From Gammaproteobacteria bacterium (GTDB taxonomy: Bacteria > Pseudomonadota > Gammaproteobacteria > Arenicellales > UBA868), in NCBI GenBank assembly GCA_003529705.1, contig DPVA01000160.1, forward strand, positions 1 through 5,872: 5,872 nt of DNA. The letters run 5' to 3'. A program made the position numbers and the translations under genes. Within the stretch, counting starts at the first letter, position 1. The number at the start of each line of letters is the position of its first letter. The notes under the pieces were generated by a model. That model had not been told where the DNA came from. It did not search any database and saw nothing but the letters and a program-made list of their open reading frames with translations. Positions 1-5,625 of this stretch are shown here, one piece after another.

Positions 1-1
1 G

Positions 2-964
2 CCCCACCTTGGTGCCATCACGGAAATGAGCCGGGCACAGGACAGTGTTGATATGGCCGAGATCGTGTTTGGCCGCGAGACCATGGACAACCACTGTGTA
101 ATCATGGGCAATGTCAACACAAACTCACCTTTGCTGGTGGACAAGGTGGTGACCCAAGCCGTCCGCGTTTACTGTGGCCGGGGCCAGGGGATTGTTGTGG
201 TTCCTTTTATTCTTTCAGGCGCGATGGGGCCGGTCTCGACTGCTGCAAGCGTCGCGCAGGCACTTGCGGAAGCCATGATGGTTTGTGCCTATACGCAACT
301 GGTGAAAAAAGGCGCACCGTTTGTTCTGGGCAATTTCCTGTCTTCCATGTCGCTGAAATCTGGCGCGCCGACCTTCGGTATGCCGGAACCTGTGATGTCG
401 AACTATGCCATCGGCCAGTTGGCACGCCGGCTGGGTTTGCCGCTGCGCTGCGGCGGTTCGTTGACGGCCTCCAAGATTGAAGATGCGCAGGCGGCATACG
501 AGTCCGCAGATTCAATGCACTCGACCATGTTGGCAGGCGCACATTTCGTGCTGCACGCAGCGGGGTGGCTGGAGGGCGGATTGTGCACGGGATTTGAAAA
601 ACTGATCATGGATGCAGACCGGCTTGGGTCGTACCAGAAGGTTCTGGATAAAGGGTTGGATGTTTCAGACGAGGCTTTCGCCCGGGATGCCTATCGGGAA
701 GTCGGCCCGGGCGGACATTTTCTTGGTTCGGCGCACACCATGCGCCACTATCAGAATGCCTTCTATGAACCCCCTCTCAGTGACAGCGAAAACGTTGAGA
801 GTTGGGAAGAGGGAGGCGCTCATGACATGCGCTCGCGCGCTTACCAACGTTGGAATCAGATGCTGAAGGACTACGAACCTCCCGCCATTGACCCTTCGCT
901 CAAGGCGGAGCTGGAAGCCTTCGTCAGCACAAGAAAGGAACAACTGCCTGACGCCTGGTACTGA
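2..964 (+). CDS. MttB-superfamily (non-pyrrolysine) corrinoid-dependent methyltransferase, 5' end missing
   Basis: The gene is cut by the left window edge: the frame is open from base 2, and the Met codon at 26 is internal, not a start. About 320 residues are visible of a family that is usually near 500, so roughly the first third is missing. The C-terminal half matches the trimethylamine methyltransferase (MttB, COG5598) family. Counting from the Met at 26, these segments are recognisable: GGSLTASK (143-150) followed by the DAQ segment (153-155), GWLEGGL (180-186), FEKLIMDADRLG (190-201), REVGPGGHFLGSAHT (224-238) and the closing block with YEPP near 283-286. Known members transfer a methyl group from a quaternary or tertiary amine (trimethylamine, glycine betaine, proline betaine) to a cob(I)alamin-carrying partner in the cytoplasm. 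Methanogen MttB reads an in-frame amber codon as pyrrolysine about 160 residues before the end. No amber codon occurs in this frame, so this is the non-Pyl branch. The substrate cannot be read from the sequence. The last codon is 31 bases before the cupin gene, suggesting cotranscription. Confidence 0.9.
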   Translation, partial: PHLGAITEMSRAQDSVDMAEIVFGRETMDNHCVIMGNVNTNSPLLVDKVVTQAVRVYCGRGQGIVVVPFILSGAMGPVSTAASVAQALAEAMMVCAYTQLVKKGAPFVLGNFLSSMSLKSGAPTFGMPEPVMSNYAIGQLARRLGLPLRCGGSLTASKIEDAQAAYESADSMHSTMLAGAHFVLHAAGWLEGGLCTGFEKLIMDADRLGSYQKVLDKGLDVSDEAFARDAYREVGPGGHFLGSAHTMRHYQNAFYEPPLSDSENVESWEEGGAHDMRSRAYQRWNQMLKDYEPPAIDPSLKAELEAFVSTRKEQLPDAWY

Positions 965-981
965 GCGACGGGCTTTTTGAA

Positions 982-986
982 AGGAG
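982..986 (+). promoter_or_regulatory. Shine-Dalgarno AGGAG of the cupin gene
   Basis: AGGAG lies 9 bases before the ATG at 996. It decides the start: an in-frame TTG at 987 directly abuts this motif with no spacer and could not be served by it. Confidence 0.75.
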
Positions 987-995
987 TTGACTGGA

Positions 996-1379
996 ATGAC
1001 AAACTCGCAAGGCCCCATGAACCAGGCCATTAATCTCAGGTCCAAGTTCGGTCTGTTCTCCGAACACTGGGCGCCCCGGGTGATCGCGCAGATGAACGAC
1101 TACCAATTCAAGCTGGTTCGGTTGCAGGGTGAGTTCGTCTGGCATAAACACAATGACACGGACGAGACGTTCTTGGTCATCGAAGGCTCCATGGTGATTG
1201 AGTTTACCGACCGGGTGGTTGAACTAAACCGGGGCGAGATGATTGTAGTCAGACGGGGAGAGGCGCATCGGCCATTTGCTGAGTACGAGTGTCAGGTCAT
1301 GATTATCGAGCCGGCAGGTGTCGCCAATACGGGTGATACCGGCGGAGACCTAACTGCTGAGAACGACGTGTGGGTTTAA
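996..1379 (+). CDS. Small single-domain cupin protein (cupin_2 type)
   Basis: This is a 127-residue cytoplasmic protein with one conserved beta-barrel cupin domain. Motif 1 is clear: Gly45, His50-Lys-His52, Glu57 and a closing Gly64. Motif 2 follows as GEMIVVRRGEAH, which supplies the fourth metal ligand, His91. The full H-H-E-H metal site is therefore present. In relatives, motif 2 usually reads V-V-P-x-G, and here that Pro is Arg. The C-terminal NTGD and END-V-W segments are typical of a widespread uncharacterised cupin family that is often auto-annotated as mannose-6-phosphate isomerase-like. That label should not be taken as function. The ATG at 996 is chosen because of its well-spaced AGGAG. 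The gene sits 31 bases after the MttB-like gene and 40 bases before the GST gene, consistent with one transcript. A role in metal-dependent processing or sensing of the methyltransferase substrate or product is conceivable but unproven. Confidence 0.88.
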   Translation: MTNSQGPMNQAINLRSKFGLFSEHWAPRVIAQMNDYQFKLVRLQGEFVWHKHNDTDETFLVIEGSMVIEFTDRVVELNRGEMIVVRRGEAHRPFAEYECQVMIIEPAGVANTGDTGGDLTAENDVWV

Positions 1380-1408
1380 ACGCCCATATGATCTTGCTGC
1401 TACTGTCT

Positions 1409-1413
1409 GGAGA
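1409..1413 (+). promoter_or_regulatory. Shine-Dalgarno GGAGA supporting a TTG start for the GST gene
   Basis: GGAGA lies 6 bases before TTG 1420. No ATG or GTG in the same frame lies near it, and the nearby ATG at 1388 is out of frame, so this site supports the TTG. Confidence 0.65.
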
Positions 1414-1419
1414 CTTGCA

Positions 1420-2088
1420 TTGAAATTAACCTTTATCTATTTTGATTTTCCGTTCTGGCGCGTCGAGGTTGGAAGGATCGCGTTATTCATGGGCGGAATC
1501 GAATTTGGAAACAAAGTTGTCGGAAACGAGGAATTCACCCGAGCTTGGGGCACGGGTCGTCTGGACGACGGTACGGTAATTCCCTTCCACCAGCTACCCT
1601 GCCTGCTTGTGGATGGAGTCTCAATTGCACAGACCGCCGGCATCTCGCGATTTTGTGGAAAACTGTCGGGCCTGTATCCACGTGACGACGATATCCTCGC
1701 AGCACAAATTGATCAGTTTTTGGATTTCTCCACTGACGTGACCGAGTTGGTCTTTGCCACAGGCCGTGGTGACGATGATGAGATCAAAAAAGCCAAGCGC
1801 GAAGCCCTCGCTGAAGATGAATTGCTACGAAAACTCCAGATGCTGGAAAATTGCATTTCGAGCGGGGCGGATTGGGTGTTGGGCGCGGGCCTGGGCCTTG
1901 CTGACATCGCGATTTGGCGGCTAATGGGATGGCTCACCTCCGAGCGGGTGGATGGGATTCCCGCGGGTATCATTAGCGCTTTCCCCAAGATCTCGAAAGT
2001 GTGCCGGGCTGTTGATGCTTACCCGAGAATCCAGGAGTGGGTCAGCAAGACCTATCCTGTAGGTTATGTTCGTGGGCATTACGGCTGA
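1420..2088 (+). CDS. Glutathione S-transferase-like protein, Sigma-like class
   Basis: This is a 222-residue soluble protein of normal GST length. The N-terminal thioredoxin-like domain (about 1-85) opens with the beta strand KLTFIYFDF and has Tyr7 where Sigma-class enzymes carry the catalytic tyrosine. It continues with R14-V-E-V-G-R, which aligns to the usual GRAE-x-x-R helix start. It has the cis-proline in QLPCL (Pro60) and the glutathione gamma-Glu contact in IAQT (Gln71-Thr72), followed by GLYP. The all-helical C-terminal domain (about 90-215) contains the N-capping-box segment LADIAIWRL with Asp162. Compared with textbook Sigma GSTs, the turn after Tyr7 appears to have one extra residue and Phe-Trp in place of the Gly before Arg. 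TTG is the start because it has a good Shine-Dalgarno and because the first strand begins right there. Family members conjugate glutathione to electrophiles, isomerise substrates or reduce disulfides, and the substrate here is unknown. The gene is followed after 19 bases by a rhodanese, a sulfur-handling neighbour. Confidence 0.87.
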   Translation: MKLTFIYFDFPFWRVEVGRIALFMGGIEFGNKVVGNEEFTRAWGTGRLDDGTVIPFHQLPCLLVDGVSIAQTAGISRFCGKLSGLYPRDDDILAAQIDQFLDFSTDVTELVFATGRGDDDEIKKAKREALAEDELLRKLQMLENCISSGADWVLGAGLGLADIAIWRLMGWLTSERVDGIPAGIISAFPKISKVCRAVDAYPRIQEWVSKTYPVGYVRGHYG

Positions 2089-2107
2089 CGGATTAGAAGA
2101 GACGACA

Positions 2108-2428
2108 ATGAGCGGGTACGCTGAGTTATCACCGGATGAGGCGCTGGTACTGATGAAATCAGAGAAAGCCTGTGTGATTGATATTCGGGACGTTAACTCG
2201 TTTTCCAATGCGCATATCTTGGGTGCGGTTCAGTTGGACCAGACCTCAATCGGTCCGTTTCTTGAAACCGCTGAGAAAGATGCTGCACTGGTAATCTATT
2301 GCTATCACGGGATCTCCAGTCACTCGGCCGCGTCGTTTTTTGTGGATCAGGGTTTTTCTCGGGTAACCCATATTGTGGGCGGGTTTGAAGCATGGCAGCG
2401 GCAGCGGCTGCCGGTGGCCAAGGACTGA
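2108..2428 (+). CDS. glpE: GlpE-type thiosulfate sulfurtransferase (single-domain rhodanese)
   Basis: This protein has 106 residues; E. coli GlpE has 108. It has one rhodanese domain: VIDIRD (23-28), the active-site loop C65-Y-H-G-I-S-S71, and the C-terminal block GGFEAWQRQ (91-99), all close to GlpE. The catalytic cysteine falls at residue 65, the same number as in E. coli. GlpE moves a sulfane sulfur from thiosulfate, via a persulfide on that cysteine, to cyanide or a thiol such as thioredoxin in the cytoplasm. The usual loop is CYHGNSS, and here Asn is replaced by Ile. An in-frame ATG at 2066 would overlap the GST gene by 23 bases. ATG 2108 is preferred because it gives the GlpE length and is preceded by a purine-rich AGAAGAGAC stretch. 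The setting is a methyltransferase/GST operon rather than glycerol-phosphate genes, so the name reflects homology, not membership of the glp regulon. It is probably the last gene of the first transcription unit. Confidence 0.92.
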   Translation: MSGYAELSPDEALVLMKSEKACVIDIRDVNSFSNAHILGAVQLDQTSIGPFLETAEKDAALVIYCYHGISSHSAASFFVDQGFSRVTHIVGGFEAWQRQRLPVAKD

Positions 2429-2741
2429 TGGGTAAAACATTCGCGCTTAAAACTCTATGCCAGAGACTATGTTCAATCTGAAAACTTGGCTGCTTGCTAT
2501 CTTGTTTGTTGTTCATCTCGGAAATATAGTGGTCCGGGAATGGTCTAGGAGTTTGCCAGTACTCGTACCGGATGCTTCAGCGCCCTTCTGCATTCTGAAC
2601 AGGCGCTTGGTGGAGTGTAGGATATTGTTTTTTGCGACACGTTGAGGACGGAGATTGCTCCTTATGGCACTAAACCTGGTTAATGCAATATTTCTCCGTA
2701 TCCTCGCTCTGAATGGCGGTTTTTCCGGACCGAAGTAGCCT
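2429..2741 (+). other. 313-base intergenic stretch with inverted repeats, likely leader of the DadA-like gene
   Basis: No supported gene is seen. A 62-codon frame at 2457-2645 starts with a hydrophobic stretch but lacks a ribosome site and any recognisable family. Three inverted repeats are visible. AGCGCC (2579-2584) pairs with GGCGCT (2602-2607). GAGGACGGAGA (2644-2654) pairs with the 2693-2705 segment, two bases being unpaired. GGTCCGG (2531-2537) pairs with CCGGACC (2725-2731), just before the next start. The first stem is not followed closely by a T-run (six Ts occur about 20 bases later), so it is a poor terminator. Candidate -10-like AT patches near 2679-2692 (GTTAAT, AATATT) match the consensus only partly, and no promoter is called. 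The region must contain whatever starts transcription of the second unit, unless there is read-through from glpE. Confidence 0.5.
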
Positions 2742-3992
2742 ATGTACTCCAAAACAGAAGAGAAGATAGCAGTTGTAGGCGCAGGGATAGTGGGCATCTG
2801 TTGTGCCTGTTACCTGCAGAGATCCGGCTTTCGCGTGACGTTGATTGATCGTGGCGAACCCGCCATGCAGACATCCTTCGGTAACGCTGGGGGTATCAGT
2901 CCAGGGTCTGTTTCACCAATCGGCATGCCCGGTATGTGGAAACATATCCCCGGGTGGCTTCTTGACGATACGGGCCCTCTCTATATTAAGAGCAGTTATC
3001 TGATCAAGGCGCTTCCTTGGTTAACACGATTTCTTCTGGAAAGCCGCAGTGCTCGAGTAGCGGACATTTCCAAAGCGCTCGCATCACTCAACGGGCCGTG
3101 TTTCGAGGCCTTACAACCCTTGGTCGATGATGCTGGTGCTAGTCACATGATCAAGCGAAGCGGCCAACTGTTTGTTTACCGGTCTCGCAAGCACATGGAA
3201 AAGGACGCGCTTACGCATCAACTCCGGGATGAATCTGGCGCAAGACTGGAGTATTTGGATGCTTCACAGATCCGCGATCTTGAGCCCGCTCTGGCGCCGA
3301 TCTTTGAGTCGGGTTACCTTATGCCCGACAACGGCCACTGCGAGGATCCATATGGGATGGCCCGGGCACTGGTGAGATTGTTTCTCGAGAGGGGTGGTAA
3401 ATTCCAAAAAGCTGAAGTCAACGAATTTGGCTTTGGCCCGAATGGCGTCACCTGTGTAAAAACGTCTGCCGGTGATCTCCAAACCGATCACGCGGTCGTC
3501 TGCGCCGGAATCTGGTCAAAGAGTATCTGCGCTAAGTTGGGTTGGAAAATACCCCTTGAGTCGCACAGGGGATACCATGTCACTCTCGAAAATCCCGGCG
3601 CTTCTCTAAATCATATGTGTTTCCCGGTTGAAGACAAGTTTGCGATCACCCCGATGAGCATGGGAATTCGGATCGCCGGGACCGTGGAACTTGCAGGTGT
3701 CGACGCACCACCGAACTATGCTCGTGCTCAGGCGTTACTGAGGATGGGAAAAAAACTATTGCCCGGGCTCCGTACCGAGAGGGTTACTCAGTGGATGGGC
3801 CACAGGCCATGTTTTCCTGATAGCCTCCCTGTAATTGATAGATGTCCTAATCACAAGGGAATATTTTTCGCGTTTGGTCACGGCCATCAAGGACTATTAG
3901 GCGCATCTCAGACCGGTAAGGTAGTGGATGAATTAATACGAGGTGTACCTCCGTCAATGGATTTAAAACCGTTCAGCATAGAACGGTTTTAG
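2742..3992 (+). CDS. DadA-like FAD-dependent D-amino acid dehydrogenase-type oxidoreductase
   Basis: This is a 416-residue DAO-fold flavoprotein, the usual DadA length. The N-terminal dinucleotide site is IAVVGAGIVG (9-18), with Asp36 ending the second strand as the ribose contact. It is followed by the DadA hallmark TSFGNAGGISPG (44-55) and GWLLDDTGPLYIK (71-83). Further family blocks are AVVCAGIWS (251-259), RGYHV (276-280), GTVELAG (313-319), GHRPCFPDSLPVID (353-366) and FGHGHQGLLGASQTGK (378-393). Known members oxidise D-amino acids, D-hydroxyproline or N-alkylated amino acids to imines, passing electrons to the respiratory chain, usually at the inner face of the membrane. The substrate cannot be read here. 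ATG 2742 is the first start after an in-frame stop at 2736-2738, and its ribosome site is weak (GAAG at 2732-2735). The last ten codons lie within a terminator-like hairpin, so expression of the next gene may be uncoupled from this one. The pairing with an OCD-type gene suggests an imine or cyclic-imine intermediate. Confidence 0.9.
   Translation: MYSKTEEKIAVVGAGIVGICCACYLQRSGFRVTLIDRGEPAMQTSFGNAGGISPGSVSPIGMPGMWKHIPGWLLDDTGPLYIKSSYLIKALPWLTRFLLESRSARVADISKALASLNGPCFEALQPLVDDAGASHMIKRSGQLFVYRSRKHMEKDALTHQLRDESGARLEYLDASQIRDLEPALAPIFESGYLMPDNGHCEDPYGMARALVRLFLERGGKFQKAEVNEFGFGPNGVTCVKTSAGDLQTDHAVVCAGIWSKSICAKLGWKIPLESHRGYHVTLENPGASLNHMCFPVEDKFAITPMSMGIRIAGTVELAGVDAPPNYARAQALLRMGKKLLPGLRTERVTQWMGHRPCFPDSLPVIDRCPNHKGIFFAFGHGHQGLLGASQTGKVVDELIRGVPPSMDLKPFSIERF
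3965..3990 (+). terminator. Intrinsic terminator-like hairpin inside the 3' end of the DadA-like gene
   Basis: AAAACCGTTC (3965-3974), loop AGCATA (3975-3980) and GAACGGTTTT (3981-3990) form a perfect 10-bp stem, extendable by T3964-A3991. The descending arm ends in TTTT, which merges into the TAG stop codon (3990-3992). The A-tract on the other side makes it potentially bidirectional. The stem encodes the final residues of the protein. The T-run is short and paired with the A-run, so it may attenuate rather than fully stop transcription. A weaker stem follows at 3999-4013 (AGTCT/AGACT). Confidence 0.6.
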
Positions 3993-4020
3993 CAACTTAG
4001 TCTTTAAGAGACTTTGGCAA

Positions 4021-4041
4021 TAGCGCTAGAGAAAACGCTAG
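4021..4041 (+). repeat. Short repeat cluster upstream of the OCD-like gene
   Basis: CGCTAG occurs at 4024-4029 and again at 4036-4041, a 12-base period. TAGCG (4021-4025) also pairs with CGCTA (4036-4040). Such spacing could be an operator, but the motif is only 6 bases and may be chance. Confidence 0.25.
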
Positions 4042-4109
4042 GTCTATGACCTTTACGAGTCATCCGGCGGCCTGTCGGGAAAATGCTCGCGGAGTGCCTG
4101 TTGGAGCAT

Positions 4110-4114
4110 AGGAG
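4110..4114 (+). promoter_or_regulatory. Shine-Dalgarno AGGAG favouring TTG 4125
   Basis: AGGAG lies 10 bases before TTG 4125. The alternative ATG 4083 has no comparable motif. A second possible pair is GGAG (4091-4094) with TTG 4101. Confidence 0.55.
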
Positions 4115-4124
4115 AGAAAAGATC

Positions 4125-5042
4125 TTGCATATCCTTAATTTCAAAGAACTCACCGAGTTGGATATCTCTTATTCGTCGATCGCCAGTTTGATAACAAAGT
4201 TGTTGGTGGGCTGTAATAAGGGTGAAGCGGTCAGTCTGCCAAAACTCAGTTACTCCACCGGAATTGGCAATCTTTTCCAAGCCATGATGGCTGTCTCCGA
4301 TGCACCATCCTACGCGACGGTCAAGGCAGTTGGATTATCACCAGAGAATTCGAAACGCGGGCTGCCTCATATCGGATCAACTGTCACGTTGTTTAATGCA
4401 ACCACCGGCCTCCCAGTCGCGTTACTGGACGGCAGTTGGATAACGGCAGTGAGAACCGCCGCTATCACGCTTTTAGCGGCACAGCACTTGGCGCCATCGA
4501 AAAGTCGACGTATTGGATTAATAGGAGCGGGTGTACAAGCAAGAAGTCACCTGGCAGCGTTTCGGGAGCAGTTTCCCATCGACGAAGTAATGATCTTCAG
4601 CCGGACCGAACAAAGTGCCAAACAACTTGCCGATCAGATAGATCTGCCAGGCGGTAAGACCCATGTTTTGTCAGATCCGACTGAACTGCTACGAAACTCG
4701 GATATCGTGATTTCAACAGTACCGGCTGCGAAGGGGTTGATTCCGTTTCTGGATTCAAATCAGTTACCGTTGCCTTCATTTGCCGGCATGGTTGATTGCG
4801 GACGCTCCTGGCTACTGAATGACCTCCCAGCTAATGCCTGGGTGGTTATCGATGATCGAGAGCAAGATCGGCACTCTGATGCTGCATTGATTACGCCGAC
4901 TCGTGTAAATCAGGATATGTTACAGCTTGTCTCAGATGGCTATCCTTCTGACGAGGAGTCCACTCGTCGCTTATTTATCTTTCGAGGCATGGCGATCGGA
5001 GATCTCGCCGCTGCGATCCTCGCCTACGAAACTGCAGTATGA
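4125..5042 (+). CDS. Ornithine cyclodeaminase/mu-crystallin family NAD(P)-dependent enzyme
   Basis: This protein has 305 residues from TTG 4125, or 319 if read from ATG 4083. The shorter form is preferred: AGGAG lies 10 bases upstream, and the family's N-terminal pattern (a short strand, then an acidic helix) begins at HILNFKELTELD. In the 305-residue numbering, the substrate-domain blocks are PKLSY (39-43), Lys67 in the TVKAVG strand (the conserved substrate-binding lysine) and LDGSWITAVRTAA (101-113, with the conserved Arg110). The Rossmann nucleotide site is IGLIGAGVQARSH (130-142, GxGxxA). Asp224 in the GMVDCG segment probably corresponds to the catalytic Asp of Pseudomonas OCD. The family closing block FRGMAIGDLAAA (286-297) is present. 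Members convert ornithine to proline with loss of ammonia, reduce cyclic imines (ketimine or pyrroline-2-carboxylate reductases), or act as alanine dehydrogenases. The branch cannot be decided by eye. A neighbouring DadA-like imine-forming enzyme makes imine reduction attractive. The hairpin at 3965-3990 suggests some separate transcription. Confidence 0.87.
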   Translation: MHILNFKELTELDISYSSIASLITKLLVGCNKGEAVSLPKLSYSTGIGNLFQAMMAVSDAPSYATVKAVGLSPENSKRGLPHIGSTVTLFNATTGLPVALLDGSWITAVRTAAITLLAAQHLAPSKSRRIGLIGAGVQARSHLAAFREQFPIDEVMIFSRTEQSAKQLADQIDLPGGKTHVLSDPTELLRNSDIVISTVPAAKGLIPFLDSNQLPLPSFAGMVDCGRSWLLNDLPANAWVVIDDREQDRHSDAALITPTRVNQDMLQLVSDGYPSDEESTRRLFIFRGMAIGDLAAAILAYETAV

Positions 5043-5154
5043 ATAAAATTTATACTCCCCGCCATTATGAAAACTATAGCCTTTGTGCTTCAACGGATCG
5101 CTCTACCTATCTCTTTCAATTTCGTCAGGTTATTTTGCCCGTTGCGTGATAAAA

Positions 5155-5167
5155 GGCATAAGATGCC
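5155..5167 (+). promoter_or_regulatory. Small hairpin just before the NTF2-like start codon
   Basis: GGCAT, loop AAG, ATGCC forms a perfect 5-bp stem ending three bases before ATG 5171. It encloses the only purine-rich patch (AAAAGG), so it could influence translation initiation. The tight loop and short stem make it marginal. Confidence 0.3.
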
Positions 5168-5170
5168 GGT

Positions 5171-5548
5171 ATGACACGTCCCGATAAAGACCCCGTGCTA
5201 TCGGTTGACCCGATAGCGTTCATCCGCAAAGTCGAGAAGATTTGGCAAGCCCGGGATGGTGCTATGGCGGCGGCGGGTTACCCCGAAGACGCGATTGTGT
5301 ATTACGGTCCGGGGCAATCACATAGCGGTGAACGCTTGCGGAGTTGGCCGGCGCGTTGGTTCGAGTATGCGCGTGACCTATCGATTACCAAGACCTATCG
5401 TGGCCACCACGGCAACTGCATCGCTGGTACTTGGATAAGTCGTTATACCCATCCCGAGACCGGTAAGCGAATTCTTGAGCGTGGGGCAGAGCTTTTTTAT
5501 CTTCGCGGAGAAAAAGTCTACGAGCATCACATGTGGCAACACAGTTGA
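5171..5548 (+). CDS. NTF2/SnoaL-like fold protein of unknown substrate
   Basis: This is a 125-residue soluble protein with no signal peptide or membrane segment. The layout fits the nuclear transport factor 2 / SnoaL-like cone fold. A first helix (about 13-36) holds the W-x-x-R-D motif (Trp25, Arg28, Asp29). A loop and strand with VYYGPG (43-48) follow, then a second helix around RSWPARWFEYARDL (57-70). The curved sheet strands come next: GNCIAGTWISRYTHP (81-95), a turn HPETGK, ERGAELFYLRG (103-113) and the end VYEHHMWQHS. Family members are lactone or steroid isomerases, cyclases, dehydratases or simple ligand pockets, so no reaction can be assigned. ATG 5171 is the first possible start after an in-frame stop at 5159-5161. 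No good Shine-Dalgarno is seen, and a small hairpin ends just before the ATG. The gene is 128 bases after the OCD-like gene in the same direction, and cotranscription is possible but unsupported. Confidence 0.8.
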   Translation: MTRPDKDPVLSVDPIAFIRKVEKIWQARDGAMAAAGYPEDAIVYYGPGQSHSGERLRSWPARWFEYARDLSITKTYRGHHGNCIAGTWISRYTHPETGKRILERGAELFYLRGEKVYEHHMWQHS

Positions 5549-5625
5549 CCTGAGGACGAGGTTCCGGAAGATGCAGGGTTCTCCACGGACTAACCTGTGT
5601 TGAGGTCGTTTCTGGCGGCTAACGC

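Noticed and set aside
987..995. TTG 987 as the start of the cupin gene
   Set aside because: It touches the AGGAG motif directly, leaving no spacer. ATG 996 has a 9-base spacer.
996..1379. Cupin as a DMSP lyase (DddK/DddQ/DddW type)
   Set aside because: Size is similar to DddK, but the motif context and C-terminal NTGD/END-V-W blocks fit a different general cupin family. No sequence support for lyase activity was seen.
1713..1988. 91-codon minus-strand frame opposite the GST gene, and other minus-strand frames
   Set aside because: They lie fully opposite strongly supported + strand genes, show low-complexity Ser/Arg-rich products, and have no family features.
2066..2107. Earlier in-frame ATG (2066) as the start of the rhodanese
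   Set aside because: It would add 14 residues absent from GlpE and overlap the GST gene by 23 bases. ATG 2108 gives the family length and the usual Cys65 numbering.
2579..2635. Terminator after glpE from AGCGCC/GGCGCT and a run of six Ts
   Set aside because: The loop is 17 bases and the T-run starts about 20 bases after the stem, which is not intrinsic terminator geometry.
2457..2645. 62-codon + strand frame with a hydrophobic start in the glpE/DadA-like spacer
   Set aside because: There is no ribosome site before ATG 2457, no recognisable family, and the second half is irregular and basic. It is probably a chance frame.
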